This document shows, piece after piece, positions 6,736-11,722 of a DNA stretch of 11,722 bases. The translations under genes were made by a program, and so were the position numbers. The first letter of the stretch is position 1; every line of letters begins with the position of its first letter. This DNA comes from an uncultured Campylobacter sp. Lineage in GTDB: Bacteria; Campylobacterota; Campylobacteria; Campylobacterales; Campylobacteraceae. Location of the stretch: the NCBI RefSeq assembly GCF_938045775.1, contig NZ_CALIBH010000120.1, forward strand, positions 1 to 11,722, given 5' to 3'. Below the pieces are notes generated by a model. That model had not been told where the DNA came from and ran no database searches. It worked only from the letters and a program-made list of their open reading frames with translations.

Positions 6736-9441
6736 ATGGCAAAGATCACGATCGACGGTAAAGCTTGCGAGTGCGACGAGGGCGAGTACATCTTGCAGGT
6801 CGCGCGTCGCTGCGGCGTTTTTATCCCTGCGCTTTGTTATCTAAGCGGCGGTACGCCGACGCTCGCATGTAGACTTTGTATGGTCGAAGCGGACGGCAAA
6901 CGCGTCTATAGCTGCAACGCCAAGGCCAAAGACGGCATGGTCGTTTACAGCCGCAGCCCCGAGATCGACGCCGAGCGCGAAGCGATCACGCAGGTTTATT
7001 GTATCAACCACCCGATGGCGTGCGGGGTTTGCGATCAAAGTGGCGAGTGCGAGCTTCAAAATTTAGCCCATCTGATGCGCACGAATGCCCAAAGTTACGC
7101 TATCCGCGATACGGCGCGCGAGGTGCAGGATTGGGGTTATTTGAGCTATGATCCTAGCCTTTGTATCGTCTGCGAGCGCTGTATTACCGCCGCAAAAGAC
7201 CGCTTGGGCGTAGATGCGTTTAAGCTCGTTCCGCGCGGCGGAGACGCGCTAAGTAAGGAGCAAAAGGACGCAATGCCTAAAGACGCCTACGCCGTGTGGA
7301 ACAAACTTCAAAAAAGCCTAATCGCGCGGGTAAATGAAAATGATGATTGCGTAAACTACGGCGAGAGCGCGGCGGTCTGTCCGACGGGGGCTTTGGTAGA
7401 GCGCGCGTTTAAATACGTTTCAAACGCCTGGGAACTGCGCCAAATCCCCGCTTCCAACCCGCACAGTAGCGACTGCGAACTGCTTTATTACGAGATCAAG
7501 CGCCGCGGCATAGGCGAGCCGCGTGAAAAAATTTATCGCGTTAGCAGCGACATAAATTTTAGCGTCCTGCACGCCGCAGCGCGCTTCGGCTGGGATTTTT
7601 CAAACGAGCGGGCGAGCAAAAACGAAGCGGTTTTTAGCCGTATCGTGCGCGGTATCGAGGACGGCGAGATCAAAAATATCAAATTTAACAGTTTCATCAC
7701 CAATGAAGAAGCTCGGATTTTAGAGCTTTTGCGGCAAAAATTTAAGCTCGCTTTGATCAACGACGAAGCGCTTGCCTATCAAAAATTCCTGCGCGAATTT
7801 TCCAAATTTAGCGGCACGAAATTTTATAATGCGGATTCGCAGACCATTAAAAATAGCGATTTCATCGTCGTTTGCGGCACGTTTTTGCGCAGCGACGCTC
7901 CAAATCTAGGCTATGCGGTAAACAGCGCCTGCAAGCTAAATAAGGCAAGCGGGATCTATTTTCATCCGTTTTGCGACGAGGGCATTAAAGGTTTTAGCAA
8001 AAATTTCATCCATCAGCCGCACGCCGCGGGGTTGGAGGCGCAGATCCTGCTTTGGATCTTGCAAAAGTTCGGGCGCGATCTGCCTGAGTGGCTGGATGCG
8101 AAACTCGCGGCGGAATTTGAAATTTCGCGCGCCGCGGCGAAGCAAAATTTAGACGAGAAATCTGCGGGTTCGCGAAATCCTGAGGATTCTACGGAGGCAA
8201 ATGGTGCCGAGAACGTTGCGAGTGCCAGCGGTGCCGAAAATTCCGCAGGCGCGGATGGCGCTGAAAATTCCGCAAAAAATTCCGCGCAGAATTCCGAGAA
8301 TCCTGCGGAAAGTAAAATTTCAAATTTTGCCCGCACGCTCGGGCTGGACGAGCAGAAAGTGGATGAAATTTTGGCTAAAAAGGAGAGTTTTTCGCTCATC
8401 ATCGGCGAGGATTTTATCCGCACGCCAAATAGCGCCGCGCTCGCGCGTCTAGCGGGTTTGGTGCAGCGCTACACGCCGCTAAAAGTGCTAGTGGTGCCGC
8501 CGCGCACGAATAGCCTTGGCGTCGCGCTCATCTGTGAACTTAGCGCGCAAATGAGCGCGGGCGAGACGCTAGGCTACAATGAAGCGGGCGATATAAGCTT
8601 CGGCGTGCTGGAAGCGGATCTGGACGCGCCTAGCTTGGTGCAGCAGGAGGGCACGTTTACGAACTACGATAAGCGCGTGGTGCCTACCAATGCGGCGCTT
8701 GATTACGGCGGATACGAGCTAAACGACATCGCCTGTGCGCTGGGAGTTTGCGCGGAACACGCGATCAGCTATACGTCAAGCTTGGGCGCGGATTTTGAAC
8801 CGGTTAAATTTGACGATTTAGAAAATTTTTATGACAACGGCGGCGCAAACCACCGCGGATATGAGCTGCGAAATGAGGAGTTTGCCGCTAGCGAGGAGGA
8901 GTTTGAAATTTCGCCTTCCGCGCCGCTTAAAGCAGGCGAGGGCGAAATTTTAATCTATGAGGCAAATCCGCTGCATCAATTCAATAAATTTAGCGGCGCA
9001 AGCAGCGGGCTGGGCGAAGCGGGCGCGCTGTATCTAAGCCCAGACATCGCCGAAGCTCTGGGCGTGAACGCGGGCGACGTCGTTAAAATTTACAAAGCAG
9101 ACGGCGCGAGCAATGATGAAAAAACTAGCGGCGCACCTAAAGCTAGCGCTGCTAGCAACGAAAGCGACAAGGGCGACGCCGGTCGTGCAAAAAAAGCGGA
9201 TCGCGCAAGCGCCGCGCATAAAGCCGGCGGCGCCGGCGATGAAAACAGCGAAAGCGGCGCAACTGGGCTCGTAAGCTTAAACCGCGAAATCGTCGCTAGC
9301 GTAAAGACCGATCCAGGCTTTAGCGGGGTGTATCTGCCGTATTTTGACGAGAAACTAGGCGGCGAGATATTTTTCAAAACCTCACGCTACGCAAGCGTGA
9401 AAATCGATAAAATTCCAAAGGAGAGGGCAGATGAGCGATAG
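6736..9441 (+). CDS. nuoG: Complex I large Fe-S subunit G, with two low-complexity inserts
   Basis: Peripheral-arm subunit of 901 residues. The N-terminal ferredoxin-like domain has C34, C45, C48 and C60 for the 2Fe-2S cluster N1b. It is followed by H92-x3-C96-x2-C99-x5-C105 for N5 and by C143-x2-C146-x2-C149 with C215 (VCPTG) for the next 4Fe-4S cluster. About 65 residues separate C149 and C215, roughly 20 more than in E. coli or Thermus. The extra N7 cluster ligands are not present; only C247 lies in that area. The rest is the degenerate molybdopterin-oxidoreductase-like domain, with the C-terminal barrel from about residue 755. Two low-complexity inserts interrupt it (residues about 474-527 and 788-846). 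The ATG follows nuoF-like by one base, and the last 11 bases overlap nuoH. Confidence 0.95.
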   Translation: MAKITIDGKACECDEGEYILQVARRCGVFIPALCYLSGGTPTLACRLCMVEADGKRVYSCNAKAKDGMVVYSRSPEIDAEREAITQVYCINHPMACGVCDQSGECELQNLAHLMRTNAQSYAIRDTAREVQDWGYLSYDPSLCIVCERCITAAKDRLGVDAFKLVPRGGDALSKEQKDAMPKDAYAVWNKLQKSLIARVNENDDCVNYGESAAVCPTGALVERAFKYVSNAWELRQIPASNPHSSDCELLYYEIKRRGIGEPREKIYRVSSDINFSVLHAAARFGWDFSNERASKNEAVFSRIVRGIEDGEIKNIKFNSFITNEEARILELLRQKFKLALINDEALAYQKFLREFSKFSGTKFYNADSQTIKNSDFIVVCGTFLRSDAPNLGYAVNSACKLNKASGIYFHPFCDEGIKGFSKNFIHQPHAAGLEAQILLWILQKFGRDLPEWLDAKLAAEFEISRAAAKQNLDEKSAGSRNPEDSTEANGAENVASASGAENSAGADGAENSAKNSAQNSENPAESKISNFARTLGLDEQKVDEILAKKESFSLIIGEDFIRTPNSAALARLAGLVQRYTPLKVLVVPPRTNSLGVALICELSAQMSAGETLGYNEAGDISFGVLEADLDAPSLVQQEGTFTNYDKRVVPTNAALDYGGYELNDIACALGVCAEHAISYTSSLGADFEPVKFDDLENFYDNGGANHRGYELRNEEFAASEEEFEISPSAPLKAGEGEILIYEANPLHQFNKFSGASSGLGEAGALYLSPDIAEALGVNAGDVVKIYKADGASNDEKTSGAPKASAASNESDKGDAGRAKKADRASAAHKAGGAGDENSESGATGLVSLNREIVASVKTDPGFSGVYLPYFDEKLGGEIFFKTSRYASVKIDKIPKERADER
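8155..8315 (+). repeat. AENSA-type low-complexity insert inside nuoG
   Basis: In-frame segment encoding about 54 residues rich in Ala, Ser, Asn, Glu and Gly, with GAENVAS, GAENSAG, GAENSAK, NSAQNSENP units. At DNA level the word GAAAATTCCGC recurs (about 8226 and 8262, with AAAATTCCGC again at 8277). Serine inside the units is mostly TCC, whereas the surrounding nuoG sequence mostly uses AGC. It joins the sequences around DEKS and SKISNFARTLGLDEQ, consistent with a surface loop. Confidence 0.75.
9100..9270 (+). repeat. Gly/Ala/Ser/Lys-rich low-complexity insert inside nuoG
   Basis: In-frame segment of about 57 residues between VVKIYK and GLVSLNREIVASV, two strands of the C-terminal beta-barrel-like domain. 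It is rich in Ala, Ser, Lys, Asp and Gly and has no hydrophobic core. Unlike the earlier insert it uses AGC and GGC codons and lacks the AAAATTCC word, so it probably arose separately. It includes the 10-base palindrome GCCGGCGGCG/CGCCGGC area near 9222-9236. Confidence 0.65.
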
Positions 9442-10426
9442 TGCATTTTATTTCGTAGCCACCGTCTTAAAGGCGCTCGTGATTTTAGCCGTCATCGCGC
9501 TGCTCTCGGGGCTTGCAACCTATGCCGAGCGCAAGGTGCTTGCCTTTATGCAGCGCAGGATCGGGCCCTCTATGGTCGGGCCTGCGGGGCTTTTGCAGGT
9601 GGGCGCGGATATGATAAAGCTTTTTACCAAAGAGGACGCTATCCCTGCGCGGGCGAATAAGCTTCTTTTTAAGATCGCGCCGATCATATCGGCTACGGGA
9701 GCTTTCGTGGCGCTTTCGGTGGTGCCGCTGCTACCGGAGTTTACTATCGGCGGGCGGACGATACAGCCGATTTTAAGCGATATAAATGTGGGAATTTTGT
9801 TCCTACTCGGAGCTAGCGGCACCTGCGTTTACGGACTGCTGATCGGAGGGCTTGCGAGCTACAATAAATGGGGCACGATAGGCGCGTTTCGCGCGTTTTT
9901 GCAGATCACCTGCTTTGAGGTGATAAACGGGCTTAGCCTGATCCCTATCGTGATGATCACGGGCTCGCTATCTCTTATCGACATCGTAAGCGCGCAAAGC
10001 GGCGGTATTGACAAGTGGTTTATCTGGAAAGAGCCCGTCTGCTTCGCGCTCTTTCTCATCGCAGCCTTTGTAGAGTGCAACCGCACGCCGCTGTGCCTCA
10101 CCGAAAACGAAACCGAGATCGTAGCGGGTGCGGGGACGGCGTATTCTGGTATGCGCTGGGGTATGTTTTTTATCGGCGAATATGCCAATATCATAACCTA
10201 CTCCGTCGTTACGACGCTGCTGTTTTTGGGCGGATTCAACGCGTTTTGGTTTATCCCTGGCGGCGTTATGATGGTATTAAAATCAAGCCTCGTGTTTTTC
10301 TGCTTCCTATGGGCTCGCGCGGCGTGGCCGCATCTGCGCCCCGATCAGCTGATGGGGCTTTGCTGGAAAGTCTGTATGCCGCTAGCTCTTGCTTGCGTGC
10401 TAATTACGGCGCTAGCGATCGTTTAA
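9431..10426 (+). CDS. nuoH: Complex I subunit H (membrane subunit at the quinone site)
   Basis: Membrane-arm subunit of 331 residues with about eight membrane segments, standard NuoH length. It closes the quinone chamber against NuoB/NuoD and links redox chemistry to proton pumping. Conserved stretches seen are YAERKVLAFMQRRIGPSMVG (about residues 31-50), GAFRAFLQITCFEVINGLSL (151-170) and the loop NRTPLCLTENETEIVAGAG (217-235) followed by AYSGMRWGMFFIGEYANI (237-254). In that loop the usual reading is RTPFDLPEAESEL; the three glutamates are kept (E225, E227, E229) but the Asp position is Cys222. AAAGGAG (9417-9423) lies seven bases ahead of the ATG, inside the end of nuoG. Confidence 0.96.
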   Translation: MSDSAFYFVATVLKALVILAVIALLSGLATYAERKVLAFMQRRIGPSMVGPAGLLQVGADMIKLFTKEDAIPARANKLLFKIAPIISATGAFVALSVVPLLPEFTIGGRTIQPILSDINVGILFLLGASGTCVYGLLIGGLASYNKWGTIGAFRAFLQITCFEVINGLSLIPIVMITGSLSLIDIVSAQSGGIDKWFIWKEPVCFALFLIAAFVECNRTPLCLTENETEIVAGAGTAYSGMRWGMFFIGEYANIITYSVVTTLLFLGGFNAFWFIPGGVMMVLKSSLVFFCFLWARAAWPHLRPDQLMGLCWKVCMPLALACVLITALAIV

Positions 10427-10431
10427 GGAGG
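10425..10431 (+). promoter_or_regulatory. Strong Shine-Dalgarno deciding the nuoI start
   Basis: AAGGAGG begins within the nuoH stop codon and lies six bases before the ATG at 10438. It is the most complete ribosome site in the window. It argues against the much longer in-frame extension that runs back into nuoH to about 10015. Confidence 0.85.
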
Positions 10432-10437
10432 GTTGCG

Positions 10438-11697
10438 ATGACAAGATACGCCCAGATCGACAAAAGAGCCCCTATTAACTCCGGCGGCGATAAGCTTCGC
10501 AGATTTCTAACCCGCACCTTTCGCGGCGAGCTTTTCGTGGGGCTGTGGGTTGTTCTAAAAAATATGTTTAAGCGCGGCGGCTCGCATACGCTTCGGTATC
10601 CTATGGAAAAATTTGTCATGCCGCCTAGATACCGCGGCGTGCACAAGCTTATGCGCCTGCTTGAAAGCGGCAGCGAGCGCTGCATCGGATGCGGCTTGTG
10701 CGAGAAGATCTGCGTGGCAAACTGCATCGCGATGGAGACCAGCCTCGGCGCCGACGGCCGCAAAAAGGTAGATAACTACTCGATAAATTTAGGGCGCTGC
10801 GTCTACTGCGGGCTTTGTGCGGACGTCTGCCCCGAGATCGCTATCGTACATGGCTGCGAATACGAGCTTGCGAGCGAACAGCGCGCGTATTACGGCTTCA
10901 AAGAGGATCTTTTGATTCGCGGCGAAAATTTATGCTTAAATGGCGCGGCGCAGGAGTTTGCGGGCTACGGCAGCCTGGATGAAAACGCAGGCGCGCGGAT
11001 CAAGGTGACGCCGAACGCCTATATAAAAAGCGACGCTGCAAGCGACGAGCCAAGCTTAAAAAACGTGGATTCAAATTTAAAAATCAGCGCCGCGGAAAGC
11101 TCTAAAAAAAAGGGCGCCGCTAGCGATAAAATTCTATTTTCGGGCGGCGCGGGCTTAAGCGGCGAAATTTTAGCCGAGCGGCAAGACGTCGGGCGGGCAA
11201 GCTTAGAGAAAAGCTCCGCCGCGGACGCCGAAAATTCTAAAGAAAATTCCGTTACGGACGCTCAAAATTCCGCGCCTGATTCGCAGCGAAATTCCAAAGA
11301 AAATTCTGCTTCGCAAAGCGCAGAAGACTCCGCTACGGATAGTAAAAATTTGGCGGAAAATTCTAAAGAGAGTTCCGTCGCTCAAAGTAAAAATTCTAAG
11401 GAAAATTCTAAAGAGAGTTCCGTTGCGCCGCACGCTGACAATTCTATCGGCGATTCTACGGAAAATTTTAAAAATAATTCCGCTACGAACGGCGATTCTG
11501 CGGAAAATTCTAAAGAAAATTCCGCCATGCAAGGCGCGGGAAATTCCGCCGCGCGAGGCAAAAAATCTAAGGCAAATTCCAAAAAGAATTCTACTGAGGA
11601 AGCTGAAAATTCTACGCTTGATTCGGCGCGAAATTCCAAAGAAAATTCCGCCTCGCAATGCGCCGAAGATTCCGCCGCGCAGGGGGAGGAGCAATGA
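10438..11697 (+). CDS. nuoI: Complex I ferredoxin-type subunit I with a long repetitive C-terminal tail
   Basis: Subunit of 419 residues, about twice the usual NuoI length. Residues 1 to about 195 are a normal NuoI: an N-terminal helical part (GLWVVLKNMF, near 35-44) and two 4Fe-4S motifs. The motifs are C82-x2-C85-x2-C88-x3-C92 (CIGCGLCEKIC, followed by V in place of the common P) and C121-x2-C124-x2-C127-x3-C131 (CVYCGLCADVCPE), for clusters N6a and N6b. From about residue 200 the sequence becomes disordered-looking, and from about 260 it is dominated by NSKENSA-like units up to the stop. The tail has almost no hydrophobic residues and one Cys. The tail keeps frame and ends in ATGA, coupling nuoJ. 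Cluster transfer between NuoG and NuoB is expected from the family; the tail's role is unknown. Confidence 0.95.
   Translation: MTRYAQIDKRAPINSGGDKLRRFLTRTFRGELFVGLWVVLKNMFKRGGSHTLRYPMEKFVMPPRYRGVHKLMRLLESGSERCIGCGLCEKICVANCIAMETSLGADGRKKVDNYSINLGRCVYCGLCADVCPEIAIVHGCEYELASEQRAYYGFKEDLLIRGENLCLNGAAQEFAGYGSLDENAGARIKVTPNAYIKSDAASDEPSLKNVDSNLKISAAESSKKKGAASDKILFSGGAGLSGEILAERQDVGRASLEKSSAADAENSKENSVTDAQNSAPDSQRNSKENSASQSAEDSATDSKNLAENSKESSVAQSKNSKENSKESSVAPHADNSIGDSTENFKNNSATNGDSAENSKENSAMQGAGNSAARGKKSKANSKKNSTEEAENSTLDSARNSKENSASQCAEDSAAQGEEQ
11223..11690 (+). repeat. Degenerate NSKENSA repeat array in the nuoI tail
   Basis: Degenerate array of 12-24 base units around AATTC(T/C)AAAGAAAATTC(T/C), encoding NSKENS. 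Copies start near 11234, 11290, 11359, 11393, 11506, 11576 and 11635; some have GAGAGTTCC (ESS) in the second half. A larger pair of 57-base copies (11278-11334 and 11620-11676, about 49 of 57 bases identical) encodes DS-RNSKENSASQ-AEDSA. Serines are TCT or TCC, unlike the AGC-rich nuo core. Because stops are rare in the repeat, minus-strand frames are also open across it. Confidence 0.85.
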
Positions 11698-11722
11698 TAC
11701 AAACGCTTGCATTTTATTTTTT
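11694..11722 (+). CDS. nuoJ: Complex I subunit J (first nine codons only)
   Basis: The ATG at 11694 overlaps the nuoI TGA as ATGA and follows a purine-rich GGGGGAGGAG run. The visible peptide MIQTLAFYF resembles the start of NuoJ's first membrane helix, and nuoJ is the expected next gene in the operon order. The rest lies outside the window, so the call rests on position and nine residues. Confidence 0.75.

Noticed and set aside
8013..8423. Minus-strand frame of 136 codons inside nuoG
   Set aside because: It is a shadow of the low-complexity insert (Ala/Phe/Ser-rich), with no supporting start signal or context.
10015..10437. In-frame upstream extension of nuoI by 141 codons
   Set aside because: It lies wholly inside nuoH in another frame, has no complex I similarity, and the AAGGAGG at 10425-10431 marks the ATG at 10438.
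10670..10880. NuoI region as a stand-alone ferredoxin or formate hydrogenlyase subunit
   Set aside because: The two 4Fe-4S motifs, the N-terminal helix and the position between nuoH and nuoJ fit NuoI best.
11203..11712. Minus-strand open frames across the nuoI tail as real genes
   Set aside because: They mirror the repeat array, have repetitive composition with no recognisable domain, and lie antisense to a well-supported gene.

Overview
The window carries the first part of a Campylobacter-type nuo (complex I) operon on the + strand, from nuoA to the first codons of nuoJ. A minus-strand transport cluster (pit, azlC, azlD) diverges from it. The organism is most likely a Campylobacter of the higher-GC oral group (C. 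gracilis, C. rectus or C. showae type). This is inferred from three things: the gene order, the replacement of NuoE and NuoF by two short proteins of the kind known from C. jejuni and H. pylori, and the abundance of AAATTT/AAATTTTA words in a background of moderate GC. I cannot name the species from the sequence alone.

Layout. Bases 1-193 (minus) hold the 5' part of azlD, and 193-951 (minus) hold azlC; together they form a probable branched-chain amino-acid exporter. After an AT-rich gap of 221 bases, 1173-2735 (minus) is a full-length PiT-family phosphate permease. A 173-base divergent promoter region (2736-2908) contains an imperfect inverted repeat. From 2909 to the end runs nuoA-B-C-D, nuoE-like, nuoF-like, nuoG-H-I and the start of nuoJ. 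No gene-free stretch reaches 300 bases. I see no tRNA, rRNA, CRISPR array, insertion sequence or clear terminator.

How the genes work together. NuoB, C, D and I form the connecting module that takes electrons through Fe-S clusters to the quinone site at the NuoB/NuoD/NuoH junction. NuoA, NuoH and the following NuoJ belong to the membrane arm that pumps protons. NuoG is the large Fe-S subunit. The NADH-oxidising module is missing: no FMN/NADH-binding NuoF and no 2Fe-2S NuoE is encoded at their usual place. In C. jejuni the corresponding complex has been reported to accept electrons from flavodoxin instead of NADH, and the same is inferred here. Most nuo reading frames overlap or abut (TGATG, TAATG, ATGA and longer overlaps), so tight translational coupling is expected.

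What stands out. This is mostly an ordinary housekeeping region and I do not see a new defence or mobile system. The main oddity is low-complexity protein sequence grafted onto the complex I subunits. NuoI has a tail of about 220 residues made largely of NSKENSA-like units, roughly doubling its length. NuoG has two low-complexity inserts, and the first is built from the same AAAATTCC-type DNA word as the NuoI tail. Smaller points are loss of the N7 cluster ligands in NuoG, a Ser in place of the usual Cys in the NuoA loop, and a Cys in place of the usual Asp in the quinone-side loop of NuoH.
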